In this document: piece after piece, positions 34,784 through 42,778 of the stretch
Numbering within the stretch: position 1 is the stretch's first letter
Layout of the letters: each line of letters starts with the position of its first letter
NCBI GenBank assembly: GCA_903934325.1
Contig: CAIZNH010000014.1
Location: 1-56,851 of the forward strand
Reading direction: 5' to 3'
DNA: 56,851 bases
DNA from: an uncultured Alphaproteobacteria bacterium
GTDB lineage: Bacteria; Pseudomonadota; Alphaproteobacteria; Sphingomonadales; Sphingomonadaceae
The notes under the pieces: model-generated
Told to the model about the DNA's origin: nothing
What the model saw: only the letters and a program-made list of their open reading frames with translations
The model's database searches: none
Position numbers and translations under genes: made by a program

Positions 34784-35953
34784 TCATTTGTTCGCCGGAT
34801 GCGCTGCCTTCCACTCCATGGCTCGCAAGGCGCGTTTCTCTACCGAGGGGTGGGTGTAGAACAGCGCCTCTTCGAGCGCGGAGGGGCGCGGGTAGCGGTA
34901 TTCGGCGGTCTTCACCAGCGCGGTGGCAAGTGCATCGGGTTCGTTCACGGTCATCAGCGAATAGCGGTCGGCTTCGGTCTCACCGATGCGGGTGAGGGTG
35001 TTGGTGAGCGGGGTCACCAGCAGGCCGAGCACCGATCCCACCACGGCAAAGACCGGGAGCCCGCGCGGCTCGTCCAGTTTCGCATCGCTCCCCAGCAGGC
35101 GCGCGGTCGGCGCGAACAGGCGGTTGAGGAGAAAGAAGAACGCCATCGCCAGCACCGGAAAGATCACAGCGTAGCGCCAGATGTGGCCGAGCTTGTAATG
35201 CCCCGCCTCGTGCCCCGTCACCGCGCGAACCTCGGCGACGCTCGCCTGCTTCAGCGCGACATCGGAAATCGCGATCCGGGCGGTCGGGCCGATGCCGGAG
35301 ACATTGGCGGTAAAGCGATCGGACTGGCGCGAACCGTCATACATGAAGATCCGGTCGTGCGGGATGTCGACATCGTCGGCGATGGCTTCCAGCGCGGTGC
35401 GCACTTCCCCCGGCGGCACGGGCTTGTATTCGTTGAACAGCGGTTCGATCAGTGCCGGGCCGATCAGCAGGCCGAGCAGGGTGACGATGCCGGCAAACCC
35501 GCCGCTCCACAGCCACCAGCGCTGCCCGGCGCGGCGGATCAGGGCATAGACCCCGGCCAGAAACAGCCCGCCCAGTGTCATGCTGATCGCCTCGCCAATT
35601 GCCATCTGGCTGAGGAAATCGCCCAGCGGCTGGCTGGAAAGGCCATAGGCCCGTTCACGGTACCAATCGGTGTAGAGTTCCCAGGGCAGGGCGAGCACGC
35701 CGGAAATCAGCAGGAAAGCCGTGCCTACCGTAAAGGACGCAAGGAAGCGCCGCTGATCGCCAAAGCGCGCCGCGATCCGGTCCAGCAGCCTTAGGCGCAC
35801 CATGACCAGCGCCACCAGCAGCGACACGCCGAGGTTGATCAGCAGCACCCAGTGATTGCCGGTGGTGTAGGCCTGTGCCTGCGCCAGTGCATCAGGCCCG
35901 AGAGTGTCGACCAGCCGCGCGGCTTCCTGCGCGGGGATGAGAGTGGCGGTCAT
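34784..35953 (-). CDS. M48 (Ste24/HtpX-like) membrane zinc endopeptidase
   Basis: The 389-residue polytopic membrane protein carries the zinc motif in VTGHEAGHYKLGH, and the third ligand Glu in IGETEADRYS. Hydrophobic segments lie at about 40-58, 75-95, 118-140, 150-172, and two more flank the active site. The layout matches the CAAX-protease/Ste24 group, which in bacteria takes part in membrane protein quality control. The ATG at 35953 with GGGAG upstream is used. Confidence 0.9.
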   Translation of the reverse strand: MTATLIPAQEAARLVDTLGPDALAQAQAYTTGNHWVLLINLGVSLLVALVMVRLRLLDRIAARFGDQRRFLASFTVGTAFLLISGVLALPWELYTDWYRERAYGLSSQPLGDFLSQMAIGEAISMTLGGLFLAGVYALIRRAGQRWWLWSGGFAGIVTLLGLLIGPALIEPLFNEYKPVPPGEVRTALEAIADDVDIPHDRIFMYDGSRQSDRFTANVSGIGPTARIAISDVALKQASVAEVRAVTGHEAGHYKLGHIWRYAVIFPVLAMAFFFLLNRLFAPTARLLGSDAKLDEPRGLPVFAVVGSVLGLLVTPLTNTLTRIGETEADRYSLMTVNEPDALATALVKTAEYRYPRPSALEEALFYTHPSVEKRALRAMEWKAAHPANK

Positions 35954-36005
35954 GTCGAAGGCTCCCAAGTGTGTTGCCTATGCAATACACTGCACTGCAT
36001 CGCGG

Positions 36006-36743
36006 TCAACCCAGGCCGAGCACGTCGTTCATGCCGTAGCGGCCCGCAGGCTTGCCGGTGAGCCATTCGGCCGCCTTCACCGCGCCGCGCGCGAAGATCA
36101 TGCGGTTTTCGGCCGAGTGCGAGAGGGTCAGGCGCTCCTCGCTGCCGGCGAAGATCACCGAATGCTCGCCCGCCACCGTGCCGCCGCGCAAAGTGGCAAA
36201 GCCGATAGCACCCTGCGCCCGCGCGCCGGTCATGCCGTGGCGGCCGCTCTCCATATTGTCCGACAGCACGATCCCGCGTCCGGCTGCGGCCGCTTCGCCG
36301 AGCAGCTTGGCGGTGCCCGAAGGCGCGTCCACCTTCATGCGGTGATGCATCTCCAGCACCTCGATGTCCCAGTCCTGCCCGAGCCGCGCAGCGGCCTCGC
36401 GCACCAGATGGGCCATCAGCGTGACGCCGAGCGAGAAATTGCCCGATTGCAGCACCGGCACGGCGCGCGCGGCTTCGGCGAGCATCACGAAATGCGGCTC
36501 TTCGAGGCCCGTGGTGCCGATCACGATCGGCTTGCCCGCCACCCGCGCTGCGCCGAGATTGGCGCCAAGCGCGTCAGGCGCGGAGAAATCGATCAGCACA
36601 TCGCACTGGCTGGCAAAGGGTCCGATGCTCCCGCCGGCATCAACGCCTGCGAAGAGGGTGTGCCCGGCATCGACAATCGCCGCCTCCAGCGCCTGCCCCA
36701 TGCGGCCCTTGTGCCCGATCACTCCGAATTGCAGCTGTGCCAT
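36006..36743 (-). CDS. dapB: 4-hydroxy-tetrahydrodipicolinate reductase
   Basis: The 245-residue NAD(P)H-dependent enzyme of the lysine/diaminopimelate pathway has the cofactor motif VIGHKGRMGQAL near residue 8, IGTTGLEEPH, and the catalytic HH pair in EMHHRMKVDAPSGTA. The ATG at 36743 is preferred; the upstream frame is a shadow of the divergent sirtuin gene. dapE is also in this window at 31080, but not in the same operon. Confidence 0.96.
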   Translation of the reverse strand: MAQLQFGVIGHKGRMGQALEAAIVDAGHTLFAGVDAGGSIGPFASQCDVLIDFSAPDALGANLGAARVAGKPIVIGTTGLEEPHFVMLAEAARAVPVLQSGNFSLGVTLMAHLVREAAARLGQDWDIEVLEMHHRMKVDAPSGTAKLLGEAAAAGRGIVLSDNMESGRHGMTGARAQGAIGFATLRGGTVAGEHSVIFAGSEERLTLSHSAENRMIFARGAVKAAEWLTGKPAGRYGMNDVLGLG

Positions 36744-36777
36744 TGCCTCGCCTCTGCCGAACATGCTTGAAGGCGTC

Positions 36778-37479
36778 ATGGCAGAGTTCGAACGCATCGT
36801 CATCCTCACCGGCGCAGGGATTTCCGCGGAAAGCGGGATCGACACCTTCCGCAGCGCCGGGGGGCTGTGGGAACAGCACCGGGTGGAGGATGTCGCCACG
36901 CCCGAAGGGTTTGCCCGAAACCCCAATCTCGTGCTCAATTTCTACGATATGCGCCGCGCCGCGCTCGCCAATGTCGCGCCCAATCCGGCGCATATGGCGC
37001 TGGCGCGGCTGGAGCGGGAATTCTCCGGCGAGCTGCTGTTGGTCACGCAGAACGTCGATGACCTGCACGAACGCGGCGGCTGTGCGCGGGTGCTGCATAT
37101 GCATGGCGAGCTGAAGAGCGCGCTGTGTACCTCCTGCGAGACGCGCTCGCCGTGGCTGGCGACGATGATCGAGCGCCCGCCATGCCCGGTGTGCCGCGCG
37201 CCCAGCTTGCGCCCCGATGTCGTGTGGTTCGGCGAGATGCCCTACCAGATGGGCCGGATCTATCAGGCGCTCGAGACCTGCGACCTGTTCGTCAGCATCG
37301 GCACGAGCGGCGCGGTCTACCCTGCGGCAGGCTTCGTGCAGGAGGCCAGGGCGAACGGGGCGCACACGCTCGAACTCAATCTCGAACCCAGCGAAGGCTC
37401 GCGCCACTTCCACGAATCGCGGCTCGGCCCGGCGAGCGCGGTCGTGCCGCAATGGGTGGAGGAAGCGCTAGGCGGCTGA
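36778..37479 (+). CDS. cobB: NAD-dependent protein deacylase (sirtuin, CobB/SIRT5-like)
   Basis: The 233-residue sirtuin has TGAGISAESGIDTFR at the NAD site, QNVDDLHERG, the catalytic His109 in HMHGEL, and four zinc cysteines (117, 120, 136, 139). Tyr56 and Arg59 (YDMR) match the YxxR acyl-pocket residues of SIRT5 and E. coli CobB, which predicts activity on succinyl-lysine as well as acetyl-lysine. It is divergent from dapB by 34 bp and overlaps the convergent ThiF-family gene by 12 bp. Confidence 0.93.
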   Translation: MAEFERIVILTGAGISAESGIDTFRSAGGLWEQHRVEDVATPEGFARNPNLVLNFYDMRRAALANVAPNPAHMALARLEREFSGELLLVTQNVDDLHERGGCARVLHMHGELKSALCTSCETRSPWLATMIERPPCPVCRAPSLRPDVVWFGEMPYQMGRIYQALETCDLFVSIGTSGAVYPAAGFVQEARANGAHTLELNLEPSEGSRHFHESRLGPASAVVPQWVEEALGG

Positions 37480-38241
37480 GCCGCAGGTCTTGCAGCCCGG
37501 GTCCTTGGCGATCCGGATCGTCCGCATGCCGGGCTGCAGTCCGTCGAGGACGTGGAGCTTGCCCCAGCCCGGATCGCAAAGCGCGGCGGTGCCTGCCAGC
37601 ACGACCTTGATCGCCTGAAGTGCGGCGAAGGAGCCGGTCCATCCCGCCATCGCGCCCAGCATGCCGTCGTCCGCGCAAGTATCGCAGTCCTCGGCATCGA
37701 AGGCATCGCCGACGAAACAGCGGTAGCAGGCCTGATCGGGCAAGTGTCCTGCAAAGGCCCCGACCTGCCCCTGAAACCGGCCGACAGCCGCCGAGAGCAG
37801 CGGAATGCCTGCCGCCACGCAGGCATCCGAGACCGCGAGGCGGGTCGCGAAATTGTCGGTGCCATCGAGCACCACGTCAGCCCCGGCGATCAGGCTCGGA
37901 GCATTCTCGGGCGTGATCCGCGCGTCGGACACGTCGATCACCAGCGAATCGTCGAAATTGGCGAGCCAGCGCCGCGCCGAGACCGCCTTGCCGTGGCCAA
38001 CATCGCGGGTGGTGAAGATCGTCTGGCGTTGGAGGTTCGACACATCGACCACATCGTCATCGACCAGCGCCAGCTGTCCGATGCCGCTCGCAGCGAGATA
38101 TTGCAGCGCTGGTGACCCAATCCCGCCGAGCCCGATCACCGCCACGCGTGCCTCTGCCAGCCGCACCTGCCCCGCGCCGCCGACTTCTGGCAGCACGATA
38201 TGGCGGGCAAAACGATCGAGCCGGGCAGACGAAAGACTCAT
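37468..38241 (-). CDS. ThiF/MoeB/HesA family adenylyltransferase
   Basis: The 257-residue E1-like enzyme adenylates the C-terminal Gly of ThiS- or MoaD-type sulfur carriers. It has GLGGIGSPALQYLAASGIG (ATP site), DDVVDVSNLQRQ, GTDNFATR, and zinc pairs Cys-x2-Cys in CYRCF and CKTCG. An extra CDTC occurs in between. It lacks the C-terminal rhodanese domain found in some MoeB proteins. Whether it serves thiamine or molybdopterin cannot be decided. The ATG overlaps the stop of the DUF983 gene (ATGA). Confidence 0.88.
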   Translation of the reverse strand: MSLSSARLDRFARHIVLPEVGGAGQVRLAEARVAVIGLGGIGSPALQYLAASGIGQLALVDDDVVDVSNLQRQTIFTTRDVGHGKAVSARRWLANFDDSLVIDVSDARITPENAPSLIAGADVVLDGTDNFATRLAVSDACVAAGIPLLSAAVGRFQGQVGAFAGHLPDQACYRCFVGDAFDAEDCDTCADDGMLGAMAGWTGSFAALQAIKVVLAGTAALCDPGWGKLHVLDGLQPGMRTIRIAKDPGCKTCGSAA

Positions 38242-38660
38242 TCGCGCGGCTCCTCGGGCGCGCGCCGCTCCTGCTTGAAGGCGCCGATGCCGTGCCACCA
38301 CAGAAAGGCGATCACCGCGCCCTTGGTCGGCTGGAGCATTGCCAGCAGCATCGCCACCGCAACCGGCAGAAGGATGGCGAGGGTCAGCCATGCGGACACA
38401 CCGCCGGAGATCATCGCGATCACCACCGGCGCGAGCAGGTGGCCGACCACGAAGATACCAATGTAAGCCGGAAAATCATCGGCCTGCTGCATCGACCAGT
38501 CCTGCTTGCAATGCGCGCAGCGCTCGACTGGCTTGAGCCATTTGCGGAACAGGGATGCCTCGCCGCAACGCGGGCAGCAGCCCTTTGCACCTCTGACAAG
38601 GGCGGGGATCCACCCGCCGGGCAGGTCGATCAGGTCGGGAGAAAGGCGCTGAGAAGGCAT
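38238..38660 (-). CDS. DUF983 family membrane protein
   Basis: The 140-residue protein has a zinc-ribbon-like N-terminus (CCPRCGEASLF and CAHCKQDW), two transmembrane segments (IGIFVVGHLLAPVVIAMI; LTLAILLPVAVAMLLAML) and a charged tail. DUF983 genes often sit near cytochrome oxidase or ThiF-type genes; the function is unknown. It lies between dnaA and the ThiF gene and is coupled to the latter. Confidence 0.88.
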   Translation of the reverse strand: MPSQRLSPDLIDLPGGWIPALVRGAKGCCPRCGEASLFRKWLKPVERCAHCKQDWSMQQADDFPAYIGIFVVGHLLAPVVIAMISGGVSAWLTLAILLPVAVAMLLAMLQPTKGAVIAFLWWHGIGAFKQERRAPEEPRE

Positions 38661-38663
38661 GGA

Positions 38664-38724
38664 CAGGCTGTTTACAGCCTGCGCACAGCCTGTCGACAGG
38701 CCTGTGGATGGGCCTGTCGATAGG
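38664..38724. repeat. Palindrome cluster between dnaA and DUF983
   Basis: CAGGCTG and CAGCCTG (38664-38670, 38675-38681) form a 7-bp stem with loop TTTA. GCCTGTCGACAGGC (38688-38701) is a perfect 14-bp palindrome, and GCCTGTCGAT recurs just after it. TGTGGATGG between them is DnaA-box-like on the minus strand (CCATCCACA, two mismatches). The stems may end dnaA transcripts, but no U-tract is present. Confidence 0.45.
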
Positions 38725-38772
38725 GCAGTGCAAAGGTGGTGCAGATTGAGTGCGAATTAACTCTCGCGCCGG

Positions 38773-40230
38773 TCAGCTTTCGAGCTGGCGGAGCAGGCTG
38801 CGCACATCGCCGTCCATATCGGCATCGCGCTGGCGCAGATCCTCGATCAGTCGCACGGCATGGATCACGGTCGAGTGATCGCGCCCGCCGAACTTGCGTC
38901 CGATTTCGGGGTAGGAACGCGGGGTGAGCACCTTCGAGAGATACATCGCCACCTGCCGCGGACGCACCACCGCACGCGCGCGGCGCTTGGAGCTCATCTC
39001 CGCGCGGTCGATGCGGTAGAACTGGCACACCGTGCGCTGGATCTCGTCGATCGTGATGCGGCGGCGGTTGGCGCTCAGGATGTCGGTCAACTGCTCTTCG
39101 GCGAGCTGGAGCGAGACATCCTGCCCGGTGAGCTGGGCATAGGCGATCAGCTTGTTGAGGCCGCCGACCAGCTCGCGCACATTGCGGGTGATGGTGCGGG
39201 CGAGGAAATCGACCACATCTTCCGGCACCGCGAGCGGCGCGAATCGGGCGAGCTTGGAGACGAGGATCTTCTTGCGCAGCTCGATATCGGCAGGCTGGAT
39301 GTCCGCGACGAGGCCCATCGACAGGCGGCTGAGCAGGCGCGGCTCGACCCCGTCCAGCGCCTGGGGGGCGCGGTCGGCGGCGAAGACCAGCCGCTTGCCT
39401 TCGGCCAGCAGCGCGTCGATCGTGTAGAGCAGTTCTTCCTGTGCGCTCGCCTTGCCGATGATGAACTGGATATCGTCCACCAGCAGCAGATCGAAGGAGC
39501 GAAGGCGTGCCTTGAACTCGATCGTCTGGCTCGCCTTCAGCGCCTGCACGAATTCGACCATGAAGCGCTCGGCCGAGCAGTAGAAGATGCGCGCGCGCGG
39601 GTGGGCCTGGAGATAGCCGTGGCCGATCGCGTGGAGCAGGTGGGTCTTGCCCTGGCCGGTCGCCGCCTTGAGATAGAGCGGCGAGAACTGCGGCTGTTCA
39701 AGCGCGGCCATGCGCTGGGCGGCGTTGCAGGCGAGGATATTGGCCTCACCCGTCACGAAGGCGGCGAAGGTCAGCGAAGGATCGAGGCCCACCGAAGAGG
39801 TGAAGGTCGAATCCGACATGCTGCCGGCGCCAACCGCAATCGCGCTCGCGCCGTCATTGGCTGGGCGGCGACCATCGTCGAGTCGCAGATCGGGCAGCTG
39901 GCGGCGGCCCGGATGGACCATGATGTTGACCTTGCGCACTTCGCTGCGTGCAATCTTCCAGGCCAGCTGCAGCCGGTCGTGGAAGCGGTCGCGAACCCAG
40001 TTGGCCGAGAACTCGGTCGGCAGATAGAGATCGAGCGCGCCGGTCTCGCGGTTGAGGCTGCCCAGCTGGATCGGCTTGATCCACTGGCTGTGCAGCTGGT
40101 GCCCGAGGTCCTTGCGCAGGCCCTGGCTGATATCAGACCAGTCGGCGGCCAGATTCACGGCTTCGGCGTCTTCCATCAAATCATCATCCGCCGGACGGCG
40201 CGGGCTGCGCGCCTTGTCGATCCTGTGCAC
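38773..40230 (-). CDS. dnaA: Chromosomal replication initiator DnaA
   Basis: The 485-residue initiator has domain I (about 25-110), a short linker and the AAA+ domain III, with Walker A at 189-196 and Walker B LLLVDDIQF. DNA-binding domain IV ends with GRDHSTVIHAVR. Walker A reads AATGQGKT where most DnaA proteins have GGxGLGKT, so both early glycines are alanine. The GTG at 40230 is used; an ATG at 40176 is a possible alternative. The gene is preceded by 465 bp containing a terminator, GANTC sites and DnaA-box-like repeats. Confidence 0.96.
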   Translation of the reverse strand: MHRIDKARSPRRPADDDLMEDAEAVNLAADWSDISQGLRKDLGHQLHSQWIKPIQLGSLNRETGALDLYLPTEFSANWVRDRFHDRLQLAWKIARSEVRKVNIMVHPGRRQLPDLRLDDGRRPANDGASAIAVGAGSMSDSTFTSSVGLDPSLTFAAFVTGEANILACNAAQRMAALEQPQFSPLYLKAATGQGKTHLLHAIGHGYLQAHPRARIFYCSAERFMVEFVQALKASQTIEFKARLRSFDLLLVDDIQFIIGKASAQEELLYTIDALLAEGKRLVFAADRAPQALDGVEPRLLSRLSMGLVADIQPADIELRKKILVSKLARFAPLAVPEDVVDFLARTITRNVRELVGGLNKLIAYAQLTGQDVSLQLAEEQLTDILSANRRRITIDEIQRTVCQFYRIDRAEMSSKRRARAVVRPRQVAMYLSKVLTPRSYPEIGRKFGGRDHSTVIHAVRLIEDLRQRDADMDGDVRSLLRQLES

Positions 40231-40580
40231 AAGCGTATCCCCAATTTCCTCAGGCCTGCGGAGCCGTGTCCGGCAAGCGACTTCATCTTATTGCAACAGG
40301 CAAAGTCCATCCCACTCCGGAAACGCGTGTTCCCGGGGTGCCCCCCTGTCGACCAGTTTGTTAAAACCCAGGCTGTCCCGCCCCGGGTGAGAGGCGAATA
40401 AAGAACTCTCGGAGACTTTGCGCAAGCACGGAGATTTAAAAAAAGTGAAATAATCCTGTTGACTCGCCTCTACCCCGCAGGCTTGCGTTCATACTGTTGA
40501 TTTTCCACGATTATCACCCAAAACAACATGCGAATCGTGGAGAATCCTAGGTTTCGGCGGAATTGCACTGCTCGCAACGG
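40231..40580. promoter_or_regulatory. dnaA upstream region with GANTC sites and inverted DnaA-box-like repeat
   Basis: No gene is supported in this gap. It holds an inverted repeat of TTTTCCACGATT (40501-40512) and AATCGTGGAGAA (40533-40544), which gives two facing TTNTCCACG sites. GANTC motifs lie at 40461, 40532 and 40542, with another at 40630 in the adjacent terminator. The AT-rich run at about 40431-40452 stands out from its surroundings. It most likely holds the dnaA promoter; an origin role cannot be judged from sequence. Confidence 0.5.
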
Positions 40581-40631
40581 TCACAAACGAAAGAGGCCGC
40601 GCTGAAACAGCGCGGCCTCTTTCGTTTGTGA
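40581..40631. terminator. Strong palindromic terminator downstream of rpsT
   Basis: A 24-bp perfect stem (40581-40604 and 40608-40631) closes on a 3-nt loop AAA (TTT on the minus strand). The stem itself contains CTCTTTCGTTTGTG, which gives a T-rich 3' side on both strands. It lies about 65 bp past the rpsT stop and upstream of dnaA. Confidence 0.75.
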
Positions 40632-40695
40632 TTCTCGGCTCTGCGCAACCCGGAAACACCCGCTAGGGGATTGTCCGGATCACCAGAAAAACGAA

Positions 40696-40956
40696 TCAGA
40701 GCGTGGCGACTCGGCGCGTCAGGCGCGAGAGCTTGCGGGCCACGGTGTTCTTGTGCAGCACGCCGCGAGCGACGCCGCGGGCCATTTCCGGCTGGGCAGC
40801 CTTGAGCGCGGCAGCGGCGGCTTCCTTGTCGCCGGCTTCACAGGCCGATTCGACCTTCTTGATGAAGCTGCGGATGCGGCTGATGCGCGCGCCGTTGATT
40901 TCGGCACGGGCTGCGTTGCGACGGATGCGCTTCTTGGCTTGCGGCGTATTGGCCAT
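40696..40956 (-). CDS. rpsT: 30S ribosomal protein bS20
   Basis: The 86-residue helical, Lys/Arg/Ala-rich protein binds 16S rRNA early in small-subunit assembly. It begins [17 protein letters not shown] and ends with [15 protein letters not shown], as in the family. It has its own promoter at 41071-41098 and a strong terminator downstream. The rpsT-dnaA neighbourhood is typical of alphaproteobacteria. Confidence 0.97.
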   Translation of the reverse strand: MANTPQAKKRIRRNAARAEINGARISRIRSFIKKVESACEAGDKEAAAAALKAAQPEMARGVARGVLHKNTVARKLSRLTRRVATL

Positions 40957-41070
40957 AATTCGTGTCTGTCTCGCGTTTGGTTCAGGCCGCGGTGGGCAGC
41001 CGGGAAAACTGTGTCGGGTTGCTCGAAAATGGGCGAGCGGACCCATGGGTCTCCCGCCGGAAAGCAGCGC

Positions 41071-41098
41071 CCTTAGTAAGAACTGCCCGCAAGGTCAA
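41071..41098 (-). promoter_or_regulatory. Predicted rpsT promoter (TTGACC-N16-CTAAGG)
   Basis: On the minus strand TTGACC (41098-41093) is followed after 16 bp by CTAAGG (41076-41071). This is the same geometry as the rpmJ and rpmH promoters. A GATTC (GANTC) site at 41100-41104 abuts the -35 element. The predicted leader is about 108 nt. Confidence 0.5.
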
Positions 41099-41108
41099 CG
41101 ATTCTCCC

Positions 41109-41924
41109 TCACTTCTGGCAGATGGGGCAATACCAGGTGCTGCGGCCGCCTTGCGCGATGCGGCGAATCTGCCCGCCATCCTTGCGCCGACAGGCCTCGT
41201 TCTCGCGCCCGTAGACGTCGAAAGAGCTGGCGAAATAGCCCAGCTCGCCATCGGGCCGCGCATAGTCGCGCAAGGTCGAACCGCCGTCACGGATCGAGGC
41301 TTCCAGCACGTCGATGATCGCGGGCACCAGCCGCGCCAGCTGCGGGCCTGTGACCTTGCCAGCGGGTTTGGTCGGGCGGATGCCGGCGCGCCACAAGGCC
41401 TCGCAGACATAGATGTTGCCGAGGCCTGCAACGATCCGCTGATCGAGCAGGCACAGCTTGATCGACTGGGTCTTGCCCGCCAGCGCCGCCTTGAGGTGCG
41501 CTACGCTGAGGCCCGGGCCGAGCGGCTCTGGGCCGAGGGCTGCGAATTGCGGCCATGCTTCCAGCGCAGCCGTCTCCACCAGATCGACCGAGCCGAAGCG
41601 TCGCGGATCGCACAGGGCAAAGCGGTTGCTCGCGGTCTCCAGCAGCAGGTGATCGTGCGTGTCGGGCACCTCGGGATCGATCCGCCAGCGCCCGCTCATG
41701 CCCAGATGGAAGATCATCGTCGCCCCGCGATCGAGATGCATGAGACCATATTTCGCCCGCCGCGAGAGCGCGCTGACGGTGGCCCCCGTCATCACCTGCA
41801 CCAGATCGGCCGGAAAAGGCCGGCGCAGATCGGCGCGGTTCAATTGCACGCGCGTGATCCGCTCGCCTTCGAGAAAGCGTGCAAGCCCGCGCACGGTGGT
41901 TTCGACTTCGGGAAGTTCAGGCAT
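41109..41924 (-). CDS. mutM: Formamidopyrimidine-DNA glycosylase
   Basis: The 271-residue enzyme excises 8-oxoguanine and formamidopyrimidines. The N-terminal catalytic Pro/Glu are in MPELPEVETTVRGL, the helix-two-turn-helix is in the middle, and the C-terminal zinc finger includes CRRKDGGQIRRIAQGGRS and CPICQK. The length is typical. It is divergent from ubiE, a common arrangement in alphaproteobacteria. Confidence 0.97.
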   Translation of the reverse strand: MPELPEVETTVRGLARFLEGERITRVQLNRADLRRPFPADLVQVMTGATVSALSRRAKYGLMHLDRGATMIFHLGMSGRWRIDPEVPDTHDHLLLETASNRFALCDPRRFGSVDLVETAALEAWPQFAALGPEPLGPGLSVAHLKAALAGKTQSIKLCLLDQRIVAGLGNIYVCEALWRAGIRPTKPAGKVTGPQLARLVPAIIDVLEASIRDGGSTLRDYARPDGELGYFASSFDVYGRENEACRRKDGGQIRRIAQGGRSTWYCPICQK

Positions 41925-42018
41925 TTCGTTTTGTGTTCGCTTTCGCTCGCGGCTGACGCAACAGATGGTGCCTCTAACACCCTTTGCGCCCGGCTCAATT
42001 CCCTCTAGGGAACCCGGC

Positions 42019-42774
42019 ATGAGCGAAACTACCGACGAAACCGTGTCCTTCGGCTACCAGCAGGTCACCCCGCAGGAAAAGACCCGCAAGGTGGGCGAGG
42101 TCTTCTCCAGCGTCGCACGCAAATACGACATCATGAATGATGCCATGTCGGGCGGGATGCACCGGCTTTGGAAGGACCGCTTCGTACGCCGCGTGAAGCC
42201 GCGCGAAGGTGAGCAGATCCTCGACATGGCCGGCGGCACGGGCGACATCGCCTTCCGCATGGCGGCGCACGGCGCCCACATCACGGTTGCCGACATCAAT
42301 CAGGACATGCTCGACGTCGGCGCCGAACGCGCGCTGGAGCGCGGCTTTGCGCAAGAGGACGGCGCGCTCGTCTTCACCTGCCAGAACGCGGAAAGCGTGA
42401 GCTTTGCCTCCAACTCCTTCGATGCCTACACCATCGCCTTCGGCATCCGGAACGTGACGCACATCGACCGCGCGTTGAAAGAAGCGCTGCGGGTGCTGCG
42501 CCCCGGTGGCCGGTTCTTCTGCCTCGAATTCTCGACGGTCGAATGGTCGGGCCTCAAGGAGGCCTACGATATCTATTCCGAGCACCTCCTGCCGCGCATG
42601 GGGCAGGCGATTGCGGGGGACGCGGATTCCTATCGCTACCTTGCCGAATCGATCCGCAAGTTCCCGCCGATGCCCGCCTTCGAGCAGATGATCCGGCAGG
42701 CGGGTTTCGCCAATACCAAGGTCGAGCCGATCATGGGCGGGCTGGTGGCGATCCATTCGGGGTGGAAGATCTAG
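42019..42774 (+). CDS. ubiE: Demethylmenaquinone/ubiquinone C-methyltransferase UbiE
   Basis: The 251-residue SAM-dependent methyltransferase acts in ubiquinone synthesis. Signatures are YDIMNDAMSGGMHRLWKD, the SAM loop LDMAGGTGDIAFR, TIAFGIRNVTHIDRAL and RVLRPGGRFFCLEFS. The C-terminal PIMGGLVAIHSGWK is diagnostic. ubiB starts 5 bp downstream, so the pair is cotranscribed. Confidence 0.97.
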   Translation: MSETTDETVSFGYQQVTPQEKTRKVGEVFSSVARKYDIMNDAMSGGMHRLWKDRFVRRVKPREGEQILDMAGGTGDIAFRMAAHGAHITVADINQDMLDVGAERALERGFAQEDGALVFTCQNAESVSFASNSFDAYTIAFGIRNVTHIDRALKEALRVLRPGGRFFCLEFSTVEWSGLKEAYDIYSEHLLPRMGQAIAGDADSYRYLAESIRKFPPMPAFEQMIRQAGFANTKVEPIMGGLVAIHSGWKI

Positions 42775-42778
42775 ATCA

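Noticed and set aside
40436..40492. An 18-codon mini-ORF on the minus strand in the dnaA leader
   Set aside because: It has no clear ribosome-binding site and no recognisable sequence; an ORF this short is expected by chance.
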